Positions 36,949 through 45,655 of a stretch of 64,000 nt of DNA are shown in pieces; position 1 is the stretch's first letter, and every line of letters begins with the position of its first letter. The stretch is from Sphingomonas morindae (GTDB lineage Bacteria; Pseudomonadota; Alphaproteobacteria; Sphingomonadales; Sphingomonadaceae): assembly GCF_023822065.1 (NCBI RefSeq), contig NZ_CP084930.1, forward strand, positions 1,690,001-1,754,000, written 5' to 3'. Both the position numbers and the translations under genes were made by a program. Below the pieces are notes generated by a model. The model was given only the letters and a program-made list of their open reading frames with translations, did no database searches and was not told the origin of the DNA.

Positions 36949-37645
36949 ATCTTACCGGGCCGTAAGCGTCGGCCGCGGGGGACCCCGCGGCGCCGCCGCC
37001 TAAGGGCAGGCGCCGGGCATCGGCATAGGCCAGGTGCACCCGCGCCTGCCCGCGCCCAAGCGCCACGAAATCCAGCGGAATGCTGGCCGCGCCGCCGCAG
37101 CCCTCGAGCCGCCAGGCCTCGCGCCAGCCGCCGGTGGCGCGGATGCCGTGGCGGCGCGGCGCCAGCCCCGGATCGATCGCGACGATATGGCCGTCGGTGC
37201 GGCGCGCGTCCGGGCAGCCGTGCGGCAGCAGCGTGGCGGCGGCGGCGCGCGCCATCGGCAGCGCCTCGGCCACCAGGCTCGGCCAGGCGAGGCCCGCGCC
37301 GCGCGCAAAGGGGGCGAGATCGAGCCCGCCGTCGCTTCGTGCGATCAGGCGGAGCTGGAGAAGCGGGCCGCAGCCCCCCGCCACCACCACCCAGCCGCCG
37401 CGCGCGCCCTGCGTCAGGATCGCGGCGAGGAGGCCGGGATCGCCCGCCGCCGGCCACGCCGCGATCGGCCGGGGCGGCGCGGGGCAGCGCGCGGCGCGGC
37501 CGATCGCGGCCAGCGCGGGCGCCAGCCGTGCCGGCGCGGGAAAGCGGAAGCGCGCCTCGCGCGCCGTCAGCGCGCGGTCGGCGGCGGTATCGGCGGGCGC
37601 CGCCGCCGCCAACCCCAGGGCCAGCAGCGGCGCCGCCGCGATCAA
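36938..37645 (-). CDS. Putative exported protein of unknown function
   Basis: I read a 235-residue protein starting at TTG 37645, inside the stop of the acyl-AMP ligase gene (TTGA). The start yields a clean signal peptide (LIAAAPLLALGLAAAAPADT), followed by a soluble domain with four cysteines (ARCPA, GGCGP, HGCPD, EGCGG) and a C-terminal part GWREAWRLEGCGG...IPLDFVALG that resembles the end of small secreted domains seen in sphingomonads. No ATG is available. The same TTGA coupling occurs at 54820, which supports it. Its stop overlaps the GGDEF-EAL start. Function unknown; co-transcription with a FAAL and a c-di-GMP enzyme hints at an envelope lipid or exopolymer process. Confidence 0.7.
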   Translation of the reverse strand: MIAAAPLLALGLAAAAPADTAADRALTAREARFRFPAPARLAPALAAIGRAARCPAPPRPIAAWPAAGDPGLLAAILTQGARGGWVVVAGGCGPLLQLRLIARSDGGLDLAPFARGAGLAWPSLVAEALPMARAAAATLLPHGCPDARRTDGHIVAIDPGLAPRRHGIRATGGWREAWRLEGCGGAASIPLDFVALGRGQARVHLAYADARRLPLGGGAAGSPAADAYGPVRYGR

Positions 37646-39432
37646 GCGGCGATGTCGTAAGGCTGGATTTCGCCCGACAGATAGAGGCTGCGCGCCTTGG
37701 CCCGGCTGAGCTTGCCCGAGCTGGTGCGCGGCAGGGTGCGCGGGGGCACCAGCTCCACCACGCAGTTCATGCCGGTGATCGCGCGCACTTTTTCGCGGAT
37801 CAGTTCGCGCAGCCGCGCGCGCTCGGCGGTGTCGGAGGTGCGGCACTGCACCAGCACCGCCGGCGTCTCCTCGCCGCCCGGCGTGGTGATGGCGAAGGCC
37901 GCGATGTCCCCGGCCTTGAAGCCCGGCAGCTGCTCCACCGCCCATTCAATGTCCTGCGGCCAGTGATTGCGCCCGTTGATGATGATCATGTCCTTGGCGC
38001 GGCCGACGATATAGATGTAGCCGTCCGACAGATAGCCCATGTCGCCGGTATCGAGCCAGCCATCGACGAGGCACGCCTCGGTGGCGGCGGCGTCGCGGAA
38101 ATAGCCCGTCATCAGCGAGCCGCCCGCGCACCAGACCTTGCCGATCGCCTTTTCCGGGAGCGGCGTGCCGTCCTCCTCGCGGATCTCGATGCGCATCCCG
38201 CGCACCGGCTTGCCGCAATTGACGATGGCGCGGTAGCGCTGCGGCCGGTGCGCGGCGATGTCGCCGCCCGACAGCTGCGTCTCCTCGACCAGCTCGACGA
38301 CGATGCCCTCGCCCGGCGGCATGATCGAGACCGCCAGCGTCGCCTCGGCGAGGCCGTAGCTGGGGGTGAAGGCCTCGGCGCGGAAGCCGGCGGGCGCGAA
38401 GGCATCGACAAAGGCCTGCATCACGTCGGGGCGGATCATGTCCGCGCCATTGCCCGCGAGCCGCCAGCGCGACAGATCGAACCGCCCGGCGACATCGGAT
38501 TGCGAGCCGATCCGGCGCGCGCAGATATCGTAGCCGAAGGTCGGCGAATAGGAGAGGGTGTTGCCCTGGTTGCGGGTGATGAGATCCAGCCAGGCCAGCG
38601 GGCGCCGCGCGAAATCCTCGGTTTTGAGATAGTCGGTCGAGACTTGGTTGGCGACCGGCGAGAGGAAGCAGCCGACCAGCCCCATGTCGTGATACCAGGG
38701 CAGCCAGGAGACGCAGCGATCGTCATTGGCCACGTTCATGCCGTGGCCGTGCGCGGCGAGATTGTCGAGCAGCGCGCGATGGGTGATCGCCACGCCATGC
38801 GGAAAGCGCGTCGATCCGCTGGAATATTGCAGATAGGCGATGTCGTCGGGCCGCGCCTGGGGCAGCGGGCCCACCGGCGCCGGCCGCGTGACGAACGCCT
38901 CATAATCCTCGCCGGCCACGCCCCCCGCCGCCGCCGCCGCGCCCGCCATCGAGGCGAGCTCGAGCGGATAGAGCAGCAGCTTGGGATCGGCGCTGGCGAG
39001 CTGCACCGAAAGCTGGTCGATATAGGATTCGCGGCCGCCGAAGCTGGTCGGCAGCGGCAGCGGCACGGGCCAGGCGCCGGCATAGATGGCGCCGAAGAAG
39101 AGCGCCGCGAAATCCGGCCCCGTCTCCGCGACCAGCGCGACGCGATCGCCGCCGCGGATGCCCGCCGCGATCAGCCGGTGCGCATGGGCCAGCGCATCGG
39201 CGCGCAGCTCGGCATAGGGATAGGCGCGCACCAGCGTGCCGCGCGCATCGTGGAAATTGAGCCCGCGCACGCCTTCGGCGGCATAATCGAGCGCTTCGCC
39301 CAGCGTGGCGAAATCACCCAGCCGCTTGGGCAGCCTGTCCTGCGTCGGCGTGGGCGACAAAGCGGTTTCGGCCTTGGCAACGCGATTCGTGGTGCTGGCA
39401 GTGCTCTCAACCTCGTGGCGCACCGACGGCAT
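37642..39432 (-). CDS. Fatty-acyl-AMP ligase (FAAL)
   Basis: Adenylate-forming enzyme of 596 residues that activates fatty acids as acyl-AMP for transfer to an acyl carrier protein rather than CoA. Adenylation motifs: YLQYSSGSTRFPHGVAITH (phosphate loop), WLPWYHDMGLVG and SYSPTFGYDICARR (both characteristic of FAALs), DGWLDTGDMGY, and the C-terminal KLSRAKARSLYL with the catalytic Lys. GAGGAG touches the ATG at 39432, so the GTG at 39423 is an alternative start. It heads an operon with an exported protein and a GGDEF-EAL protein. No PKS, NRPS or ACP gene is close, so the acyl acceptor is unknown; sphingolipid or lipopeptide synthesis are possibilities only. Confidence 0.88.
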   Translation of the reverse strand: MPSVRHEVESTASTTNRVAKAETALSPTPTQDRLPKRLGDFATLGEALDYAAEGVRGLNFHDARGTLVRAYPYAELRADALAHAHRLIAAGIRGGDRVALVAETGPDFAALFFGAIYAGAWPVPLPLPTSFGGRESYIDQLSVQLASADPKLLLYPLELASMAGAAAAAGGVAGEDYEAFVTRPAPVGPLPQARPDDIAYLQYSSGSTRFPHGVAITHRALLDNLAAHGHGMNVANDDRCVSWLPWYHDMGLVGCFLSPVANQVSTDYLKTEDFARRPLAWLDLITRNQGNTLSYSPTFGYDICARRIGSQSDVAGRFDLSRWRLAGNGADMIRPDVMQAFVDAFAPAGFRAEAFTPSYGLAEATLAVSIMPPGEGIVVELVEETQLSGGDIAAHRPQRYRAIVNCGKPVRGMRIEIREEDGTPLPEKAIGKVWCAGGSLMTGYFRDAAATEACLVDGWLDTGDMGYLSDGYIYIVGRAKDMIIINGRNHWPQDIEWAVEQLPGFKAGDIAAFAITTPGGEETPAVLVQCRTSDTAERARLRELIREKVRAITGMNCVVELVPPRTLPRTSSGKLSRAKARSLYLSGEIQPYDIAA

Positions 39433-39531
39433 CTCCTCAAACTAATTCGACCGGGCGTGATAGACGCACACGGCGCATGATCCAACTGGCTATCGTTAGC
39501 GATATGCGAACGTTCTAATTCCGGCCCGACT

Positions 39532-40086
39532 GTGGCACAAACGTGGCGCGTGACCGCCTTCCGCCCGAAAAAAGCGCCCGAACCGCTCACCGCCGCCACG
39601 CTGGAGCGGCTCGCGCTCGCCTATGTCGGCCGCTATGCCACCAGCCGCGTCAAGCTGGAACGTTATCTTGCGCGCAAGATCGCCGAGCGCGGCTGGGAGG
39701 GGGCCACGCCGCCCGATCCGCACGCGCTCGCCGCGCGGCTGGCGGGGCTCGGCTATGTCGACGATGCCGCGCTGGCGGCGGCGCGGGGCCGCGCGCTGGC
39801 GCGGCGCGGCCTCGGCGCGCGGCGGCTCGGCGTCGCGCTGGACGGGCTCGGCATCGCCGGCGAGGACCGCGCCGAGGCGCTGGAAGAGGCGCGGCGCCAC
39901 GCCTGGGAGACGGCGCTGCGCTATGCCGAGCGGCGCCGGCTCGGGCCCTTCGCGCCCGGCCCGGTCGATCCGGCGGCGCGGCGGCGCGGGGTGGCGGCGA
40001 TGCTGCGCGCGGGCCATGCGCCCGATCATGTGCGCGCGATCATGGAGTCGCATCCCGGAACTGTACCGCAACGAGACGAAAACTGA
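39532..40086 (+). CDS. recX: Regulatory protein RecX
   Basis: RecA modulator of 184 residues, longer than the usual 150. The helical repeats are recognisable in [40 protein letters not shown] and [18 protein letters not shown], matching the RecX R-x3-L and Y-x-D/N-D patterns. GTG at 39532 is the first usable start; GTG at 39550 is also possible and neither has a strong ribosome site. It is not next to recA. Upstream TATCGTTAGCGATA and GAACGTTC palindromes exist, but neither fits the alphaproteobacterial LexA box well. Confidence 0.8.
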   Translation: MAQTWRVTAFRPKKAPEPLTAATLERLALAYVGRYATSRVKLERYLARKIAERGWEGATPPDPHALAARLAGLGYVDDAALAAARGRALARRGLGARRLGVALDGLGIAGEDRAEALEEARRHAWETALRYAERRRLGPFAPGPVDPAARRRGVAAMLRAGHAPDHVRAIMESHPGTVPQRDEN

Positions 40087-40168
40087 ACCTCCGCACTTTC
40101 ACGGAATGTTCGGTTTGCCGACGATTCGCGTAGCATTCATCCTCGGACACCCTGTGGGGGAATGGGGG

Positions 40169-40855
40169 ATGCAGAGTAATGTGCAGGCGCGCGAGGATCG
40201 GAGCCATGGGGATGGCTTTGGTCGCATCGCCGCGGCCCTGCCCGGAACGGGGCTGGCCAAAAGCGTGGCGTCAGGGGCCGAGGAGTCCGGGATCGATGCC
40301 GCGGCCGACGCCGCCGATGGCCTGGTGCCGCTCGAGGATGGGGAGGAGGCCGTCGCCGTCACCGGCGCGGTCAAGTGGTTCGATGCCACGCGGGGCTTCG
40401 GTTTCCTGGTCGACGATCATGGCCAGGGCGATGTGCTGATCCACTTCTCGGTGCTGCGTCCGCACAACCGCCGCAGCCTGCCCGAGGGCGCGCGCGCCAG
40501 CTGCATGGCGGTGCGACGCGATCGCGGCCTCCAGGCGCGCGAGGTGCTGAGCTTCGATCTCTCCACCGCCACCGGCCCCGATCTCGAAGCCGCGGTGCGC
40601 CGCGCCTCCAGCCATGTCGATCCGCTGCCGCTGCTCGAGGCGGCCGGCGAGCCCGAGAAGGTCCGGGTGAAGTGGTTCAACCGGCTCAAAGGCTATGGCT
40701 TTCTGATGCGCGAAAATGATTGCGCCGATATTTTCGTGCACATGGAAACGGTGCGGCGCGCCGGCCTGGCCGATCTCCAGCCCGAGCAGGCGCTCACCGC
40801 GCGCATCGCCGCCGGGCCGAAAGGGCCGCTGGCGGTGCAGATCCTGCTCGATTGA
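40169..40855 (+). CDS. Protein with two cold-shock domains
   Basis: RNA/ssDNA-binding protein of 228 residues. A 60-residue acidic leader precedes the first cold-shock domain (about 65-130; [25 protein letters not shown]) and the second follows at about 163-228 ([26 protein letters not shown]). Both keep the aromatic RNP1 and RNP2 residues. Tandem-CSD proteins are a known alphaproteobacterial type, in Caulobacter linked to stationary phase. The ATG at 40169 has GGGGGAA seven bases ahead. Monocistronic. Confidence 0.88.
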   Translation: MQSNVQAREDRSHGDGFGRIAAALPGTGLAKSVASGAEESGIDAAADAADGLVPLEDGEEAVAVTGAVKWFDATRGFGFLVDDHGQGDVLIHFSVLRPHNRRSLPEGARASCMAVRRDRGLQAREVLSFDLSTATGPDLEAAVRRASSHVDPLPLLEAAGEPEKVRVKWFNRLKGYGFLMRENDCADIFVHMETVRRAGLADLQPEQALTARIAAGPKGPLAVQILLD

Positions 40856-40925
40856 GACAGGCGGGGCGGGCGCGACTCGTCGGCCGCCCCTTGCCGCCGC
40901 TTCGGCGCCACGCTAAGCGCAGACC

Positions 40926-41324
40926 ATGGGATTTCTGGCCAGCATCTTCACCTGGTGGAACGGCGCCACCTTCGGCACCCGCCGTTTCACCAAGCGGCAC
41001 GGCAAGTCCGTCGGCAAGGATCCGGCGGGCAACGCCTATTATCAGGGCGGCGTCGATGTCTATGGCAAGCCGCGCCGCTGGGTCATCTATGCCGGCTCCA
41101 ACGATGCCAGCGTGGTGCCGCCGGAATGGCATGCCTGGCTCCACGGCCAGCTGGCGGACGTGCCGGATGCCGTGCTGCCGCCCGCCCGTCCCTGGCAAAA
41201 GCCCTATGACATGAACGTCACCGGCACCAACCGCGCCTATCGTCCCGCCGGCGCGCTGGAGGCGGGCGGCAAGCGCGCCGCCGCCACCGGCGACTATGAG
41301 GCCTGGAGCCCCGACGCGGCATGA
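40926..41324 (+). CDS. NADH:ubiquinone oxidoreductase subunit NDUFA12
   Basis: Accessory subunit of respiratory complex I found in alphaproteobacteria and mitochondria, 132 residues. WWNGATFGTRRFTKRHGKSVG, YYQGG, RRWVIYAG, VPPEWHAWLHG and RPWQKPYDMNVTGTNRAYRP are family hallmarks. It is peripheral and lies on the matrix/cytoplasmic side. The main nuo operon is elsewhere; here it heads a coupled trio with mlaD and DUF2155 (ATGA overlap), a layout conserved in the class. Confidence 0.95.
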   Translation: MGFLASIFTWWNGATFGTRRFTKRHGKSVGKDPAGNAYYQGGVDVYGKPRRWVIYAGSNDASVVPPEWHAWLHGQLADVPDAVLPPARPWQKPYDMNVTGTNRAYRPAGALEAGGKRAAATGDYEAWSPDAA

Positions 41325-41857
41325 AATCCGCGCTCAAGGAGCATGGCGCCGAGGCCGTGATCGGTCTCGTCGTCGTGATCGTCGCCATCTGGTTCGTCAT
41401 CTATGCGTGGCAGCGCACGGGCGGCGGCACGGCGCGCGGCGGCATCACCGTCACCGCGCAATTCCAGAATGCCAGCGGCATCGGCATCGGCACCGACGTC
41501 CGCGTTGCGGGCATGAAGGTCGGCGCGGTCGTCGCCCAGTCGCTCGATCCCAAAAGCTATATGGCGAACATCACGCTGGCGCTCGATCCCAAGACGCGGA
41601 TCCCGGCCGACAGCAGCGCCGCCATCACCTCGCAGGGCATTCTCGGCGGCAGCTATATCGCGCTGATCCCGGGCGGCGATACCACCCCGCTGAAGAGCGG
41701 CGATACCATCATCGATACGCAAGGGTCGCTGGATCTCACCAGCCTGATCGGCCAGTTCGTCAACAAGTCCGGCGGCAGCAGCAGCAGCAGCGGCGGCAGC
41801 GCCGGCGCGGCGGGCGCCCCCGCCAAGGCCGACGCGACCACCAGCCCCACGCCGTGA
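41321..41857 (+). CDS. mlaD: MlaD-like MCE-domain protein
   Basis: Membrane-anchored lipid-transport protein of 178 residues. An N-terminal helix (VIGLVVVIVAIWFVIYAW) anchors it in the inner membrane; the MCE domain follows (GIGIGTDVRVAGMKVGAVV, SQGILGGSYIALIPGG). The tail is serine- and glycine-rich. MlaD forms a hexameric ring with the MlaFEB ABC transporter; those genes are not adjacent here. It is coupled to both neighbours by four-base overlaps. Confidence 0.9.
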   Translation: MKSALKEHGAEAVIGLVVVIVAIWFVIYAWQRTGGGTARGGITVTAQFQNASGIGIGTDVRVAGMKVGAVVAQSLDPKSYMANITLALDPKTRIPADSSAAITSQGILGGSYIALIPGGDTTPLKSGDTIIDTQGSLDLTSLIGQFVNKSGGSSSSSGGSAGAAGAPAKADATTSPTP

Positions 41858-42558
41858 CGCGCGGCGCGCTGGCGGCCGCGCTGCTGGCCGGCGCGGGCCT
41901 GATCGCGCTGGGCGGCGTCGCCGCGCTGCAAACCGTGCCGGACGAGCGGCCCGCGCTGCCGCTGGCCGAGCAGGGCGCCGGCGATGCGGCCGATGCCGCG
42001 CCGTCCGCCGCGCCCCCGCGCCATCGCCCCGCCGCCAGCGCGCCGCCGGCCGAAGGCGCGGGCGCGCCCGATCGCCGGCCGGAAACGCCCATGGCGGAGC
42101 GCGACGCCGTGCTGGGCCTGCTCAACAAGCGCAACGGCGTGGCGCGGGATCTCCATCTCCGCCCGGGCCAGGCGGTGCGCGTCGGCGATGTCGTGGTGCG
42201 GCTGCGGGCGTGCGAGACGACGGGGCCGTGGGAGGCCGAGCCGCTCACCGGGGCCTTTGTGCAGCTCGACACGCGCGCGCGCGACGGGCGGTGGCGGCGC
42301 GTCTTCTCCGGCTGGCTCTACAAGGAATCGCCCTCGCTCAACACGGTCGAGGACCCGATCTACGATGTCTGGCCCAAGAGCTGCGCGATGACCCATCCGG
42401 ATGTCGGCCCGGACACGGTGCTGGCCAATGCGGTGTCGGCCGGCGCGCCGCGCGCCGCGTCCGCCGCGAAGAAATCGCCCGAGGGCGAGGCGCCGGCCAC
42501 CGCGCCCGAGGGCGCCGCCGCCGTGCCCGACAGCGCATCGTCCAACAGCGCCCGATAG
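41854..42558 (+). CDS. DUF2155 domain-containing periplasmic protein
   Basis: 234 residues from GTG 41854, which overlaps the mlaD stop. A signal/anchor (ALAAALLAGAGLIALGGVAAL) is followed by a proline-alanine linker and the DUF2155 domain (about 90-190): VGDVVVRLRACETTGPWEAE, FSGWLYKESPSLN and the diagnostic W-P-K-S-C. The last 66 codons, from 42360 on, overlap the aat gene on the other strand; they start inside the end of the domain and continue as a variable alanine-rich tail. Role unknown; always near NDUFA12 in this class. Confidence 0.85.
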   Translation: MTRGALAAALLAGAGLIALGGVAALQTVPDERPALPLAEQGAGDAADAAPSAAPPRHRPAASAPPAEGAGAPDRRPETPMAERDAVLGLLNKRNGVARDLHLRPGQAVRVGDVVVRLRACETTGPWEAEPLTGAFVQLDTRARDGRWRRVFSGWLYKESPSLNTVEDPIYDVWPKSCAMTHPDVGPDTVLANAVSAGAPRAASAAKKSPEGEAPATAPEGAAAVPDSASSNSAR

Positions 42559-43127
42559 TCGGAGCGGCTGATCTCCACCGCGCCCAGCGAGGCGAGGTGA
42601 TCGGTGATGAACTGGCAATCGAGCAGGGTGAAGCCGCCATGGCGCAGCCGCGCGACGAGGTGCGCCATCGCCAGCTTGGAGGCGTTGGGCGCGCGGCTGA
42701 ACATGCTTTCGCCGAAAAAGGCGCGCCCCAGCGCCACGCCATAGAGGCCGCCGACCAGCGCCGATCCCTCCCACACCTCGATCGAATGGGCATAGCCGCG
42801 CCGATGGAGCGTGCCATAGGCATCCTCGATCTGGCGGTTGATCCAGGTTTCGGGGCGATCGGCGGTGGCTTCGGCGCAGGCCGCCACCACGGCGCCGAAG
42901 GCACGGTCGGCGGTGACGGAGAAGCGCTCCGATCGCAGCAGCTTGGCCAGCGAGCGCGAGAGATGGAAGCGATCCAGCGGCAGAACGCCGCGCTTCTTGG
43001 GCTCGACCCAGAAAATGTCGGGCGCCTCGCGGCTGTCGGCCATCGGGAAGACGCCGACCGAATAGGCGCGCACCAGCAAATCGGGATCGATCGGCTCTGC
43101 CGCGACCCGGCGCCCGCGCCCCAGCAT
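42360..43127 (-). CDS. aat: Leucyl/phenylalanyl-tRNA-protein transferase
   Basis: N-end-rule enzyme that adds Leu or Phe to N-terminal Arg or Lys for ClpAP degradation. 255 residues from the ATG at 43127; an upstream frame exists but only with a TTG. VGVFPMADS, DIFWVEPKKRGVLPLDRFHLS, YAHSIEVWEGSALVGGLYGV and FFGESMFSRAPNASK are family motifs. The C-terminus from about residue 190 is a variable extension ending LLGQTS and is encoded opposite DUF2155 for 199 bases. Confidence 0.92.
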   Translation of the reverse strand: MLGRGRRVAAEPIDPDLLVRAYSVGVFPMADSREAPDIFWVEPKKRGVLPLDRFHLSRSLAKLLRSERFSVTADRAFGAVVAACAEATADRPETWINRQIEDAYGTLHRRGYAHSIEVWEGSALVGGLYGVALGRAFFGESMFSRAPNASKLAMAHLVARLRHGGFTLLDCQFITDHLASLGAVEISRSDYRALLDDALSGTAAAPSGAVAGASPSGDFFAADAARGAPADTALASTVSGPTSGWVIAQLLGQTS

Positions 43128-43266
43128 CAGCCGGACCACCGCTCGCCAGGGACTCGTGAGGCGCGTACAGCAGCCATGTGGATAACCTATAGCAGGCCGG
43201 CGCCGCCGCAAGGGGCATTCGCCAAGCCCGCTTCCTTCCCGCGCGCGAGAGGCCTATCCAGCGGGC

Positions 43267-44217
43267 ATGACTGACATGCATGCAGATGTTCGCCCGGCGG
43301 CGGTGGCTTCGGTGTCGCTGGCGGCGCCGATCGAGAGCTTCGCGGCGCGCCTCGGCGACTCGTTCGAGCGCTATGGCTTCGCGGTGGTTTCGGATCATGG
43401 CCTGTCGCCCGCGCTGATCGCGCGCGCCGAGGCGGCGAGCCGGGCGCTGTTCGCGCTGCCGGACGCGGTGAAGCGCCGCTATCACCGGCCCGGCACCGGC
43501 GGCGCGCGCGGCTATACCCCCTTCGGCATCGAGACGGCCAAGGGCGCGCAGGCCGTGGACCTCAAGGAATTCTGGCATGTCGGCCGCGAGCTGCCCGAAG
43601 GCCATCGCTATGCCGGCCTGATGGCGCCCAATATCTGGCCCGAGGCGCCCGAGGATTTCCGCGAGACGTTCCTGGAGCTGTTCGCCGCCTTCGACGCCAC
43701 CGGCGCGCGCATCCTCGCCGCCATCGCGCTGCATCTCGGCCTCGACCGGGACTTTTTCGTCGATCCCGTGGCGGACGGCAACAGCGTGCTGCGGCTGCTC
43801 CACTATCCGCCGGTGACCGGCGACGGCCCCTCGATCCGCGCGGGCGCGCACGAGGATATCAACACCATCACCCTGTTGCTCGGCGCCGAGGAGGCGGGGC
43901 TGGAGATCCTCGACCAGGATGGGCAATGGCTGTCGGTGACGCCCGGCGAAGGCGAGCTGGCGGTCAATATCGGCGATATGTTGCAGCGGCTGACCAACAA
44001 CCGGCTGCGCTCGACCACGCACCGCGTCGCCAATCCAGCATCGGCGCGGCGCGGCGTGGCGCGCTACTCCATGCCCTTCTTCCTGCACTTCCGGCCGGAT
44101 TATCGGATCGAGACGCTGCCCGGCTGCATCGATGCCGCGCATCCCAACCGCTACCCCGAGCCGATCACCGCGCATGACTATCTCATGCAGCGGCTGCGCG
44201 AGATCAAATTGCTGTGA
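43267..44217 (+). CDS. Isopenicillin N synthase-family Fe(II)/2-oxoglutarate oxygenase
   Basis: Non-heme iron dioxygenase of 316 residues. The iron facial triad is His195-x-Asp197 (AHEDINTITLLL) and His252 (STTHRVANP); Arg266-x-Ser268 (ARYSMPFF) binds 2-oxoglutarate. The N-terminal DIOX_N region has GFAVVSDHGLSP and RRYHRPGTGGARGYTPFG. Members include ethylene-forming and flavone-type enzymes, and many bacterial ones have unknown substrates. It is divergent from aat and convergent with queF, so context does not help. Confidence 0.88.
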   Translation: MTDMHADVRPAAVASVSLAAPIESFAARLGDSFERYGFAVVSDHGLSPALIARAEAASRALFALPDAVKRRYHRPGTGGARGYTPFGIETAKGAQAVDLKEFWHVGRELPEGHRYAGLMAPNIWPEAPEDFRETFLELFAAFDATGARILAAIALHLGLDRDFFVDPVADGNSVLRLLHYPPVTGDGPSIRAGAHEDINTITLLLGAEEAGLEILDQDGQWLSVTPGEGELAVNIGDMLQRLTNNRLRSTTHRVANPASARRGVARYSMPFFLHFRPDYRIETLPGCIDAAHPNRYPEPITAHDYLMQRLREIKLL

Positions 44218-44235
44218 GCGGCGGCGCGGCCGGGC

Positions 44236-44682
44236 TCAGCCCCGGCCGCGATAGCCGGGCACGCCCTGGTCGGGCACCCACAGCCCTTCGGGCGCGGCGC
44301 CCGTCTGCCAGAAGACATCGATCGGGATGCCGCCGCGCGGATACCAATAGCCGCCGATGCGCAGCCAGCGCGGCGCCATCTCCGCCACCAGCCGTTCGCC
44401 GATGCCGACGGTGCAATCCTCGTGGAACGCCGCATGATTGCGGAAGCTGCCGAGGAACAGCTTGAGCGACTTGGACTCCACGATCGTCTCGCCGGGGGCG
44501 TAATCGATCACCAGATGCGCGAAATCGGGCTGGCCGGTGACGGGGCAGAGCGAGGTGAATTCGGGCGCCACGAAGCGCACCAGATAAAGGCGGCCGGCGC
44601 GGGGATTGGGCACATAGTCGAGCACGGCCTCTTCGGGGCGCGCGGGCAGGCCGCTGCTCTGGCCAAGATGGGTGAGGGGCAT
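44236..44682 (-). CDS. queF: NADPH-dependent 7-cyano-7-deazaguanine reductase QueF
   Basis: Reduces preQ0 to preQ1 in queuosine synthesis; unimodular (type I) form of 148 residues. The nucleophile is Cys46 in [14 protein letters not shown], followed by [20 protein letters not shown] with the NADPH/substrate Glu, and NHAAFHEDC. The ATG at 44682 starts [10 protein letters not shown]; the frame upstream has no credible protein. Single gene; no queC, D or E in the window. Confidence 0.95.
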   Translation of the reverse strand: MPLTHLGQSSGLPARPEEAVLDYVPNPRAGRLYLVRFVAPEFTSLCPVTGQPDFAHLVIDYAPGETIVESKSLKLFLGSFRNHAAFHEDCTVGIGERLVAEMAPRWLRIGGYWYPRGGIPIDVFWQTGAAPEGLWVPDQGVPGYRGRG

Positions 44683-44800
44683 GCGCCTGTCCTGAAAAGG
44701 CGGCGCCGAGCGCGCGCCGGATCGGGCGCGATGTAGGCGGACGGCTTGCGGCGCGCAAGCGGCCGCGCCTATGCGGGACGCGCGCAGCAAGGAGCAGGCA

Positions 44801-45655
44801 ATGGACGACCTCGTCTCGATCGAGTGGCTCACCCGCGAGGCCCCGGCCGATCTCGTCATCCTCGACGCGACCTATCTGCCCTTCGAGCCCGAGCGCGACG
44901 CCGCCGCCGAATATCGCGCCGGCCATATCGCGGGCGCGCGCTTTCTCGATCTCGCCAGCCTCGTCGACCCTGCCAGCAGCCTGCCCGCGACGGTGCCGCC
45001 GCTGGCGACGTTCCGCGCGCGGATGGCGGCCTTGGGGGTGCGCCGCACGGCGCCGATCCTGCTCTACGATGATTCGCCGCACCACACGTCCGCGCGCGCC
45101 TGGTGGCTGTTGCGGCTGTACGGCGCCACCCGCGTGGCGCTGCTGGATGGCGGGCTGGCGGCGTGGCGCGCCGCCGGCCGGCCGCTCGCCACCGGTGCCT
45201 CGCCCGATCGCGCGATCAGCCCGGACGAGACCGATTTCACCGCGCGCGACGCGGCGCTGCTCGTGTCGCTCGAGGCGATGCGTGCCGCCCAGGCCGCGGG
45301 CGATCGGCCGATCGTCGATGCGCGCGGCCGGCCGCGCTTCTCGGGCGCGGAGGCCGATCCCCGGCCTGGCGTCGCCCCCGGCCATATGCCCGGCGCGGTC
45401 AACCTGCCCTATGGCCAGCTCTTCGCCGCCGATGGCCGGTGGCACGCTCCGGAGGCGCTTGCGGCCGCCTTCGCCGCCGCCGGGGTCGATCCGCGCGCGC
45501 CGGCGATCTTCACCTGCGGCTCGGGCATCACCGCCGCCGGGCTGATGTTCGCGGCCCATCTCCTGGGCGGCGGGGCGGGCCAGGCGCTCTACGATGGCTC
45601 CTGGAGCGAATGGGGTAGTCTGGCCGACACGCCCAAGCAGGTCGACGCGGCATGA
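44801..45655 (+). CDS. sseA: 3-mercaptopyruvate/thiosulfate sulfurtransferase
   Basis: Two-rhodanese-domain sulfurtransferase of 284 residues. The catalytic Cys239 lies in [11 protein letters not shown]; the CGSG(V/I)T loop indicates mercaptopyruvate as substrate. The inactive N-terminal rhodanese domain spans about 10-130 and the active one 155-275. AAGGAG precedes the ATG at 44801; an ATG 30 bases upstream is less suited. Its stop overlaps the metC start, linking both to cysteine/methionine sulfur metabolism. Confidence 0.92.
   Translation: MDDLVSIEWLTREAPADLVILDATYLPFEPERDAAAEYRAGHIAGARFLDLASLVDPASSLPATVPPLATFRARMAALGVRRTAPILLYDDSPHHTSARAWWLLRLYGATRVALLDGGLAAWRAAGRPLATGASPDRAISPDETDFTARDAALLVSLEAMRAAQAAGDRPIVDARGRPRFSGAEADPRPGVAPGHMPGAVNLPYGQLFAADGRWHAPEALAAAFAAAGVDPRAPAIFTCGSGITAAGLMFAAHLLGGGAGQALYDGSWSEWGSLADTPKQVDAA

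Noticed and set aside
37646-37945. Extension of the exported-protein frame upstream into the FAAL gene
   Set aside because: Those codons overlap the conserved C-terminal catalytic part of the FAAL in another frame and lack protein-like composition; the signal peptide only makes sense starting at TTG 37645.
35041-39480. Long plus-strand open frame opposite the GGDEF-EAL, exported protein and FAAL genes
   Set aside because: Spans three genes on the other strand, repetitive Arg/Gln/His content and no domain; a consequence of G+C-rich codon usage.
39485-39520. GAACGTTC and TATCGTTAGCGATA palindromes upstream of recX as a LexA box
   Set aside because: The alphaproteobacterial LexA site is GTTC-N7-GTTC or a close variant; spacing here does not fit, so SOS control is not supported.
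44683-44859. Upstream extension of queF
   Set aside because: QueF homology starts at MPLTHLG; the upstream codons overlap the sulfurtransferase start region and look like noise.
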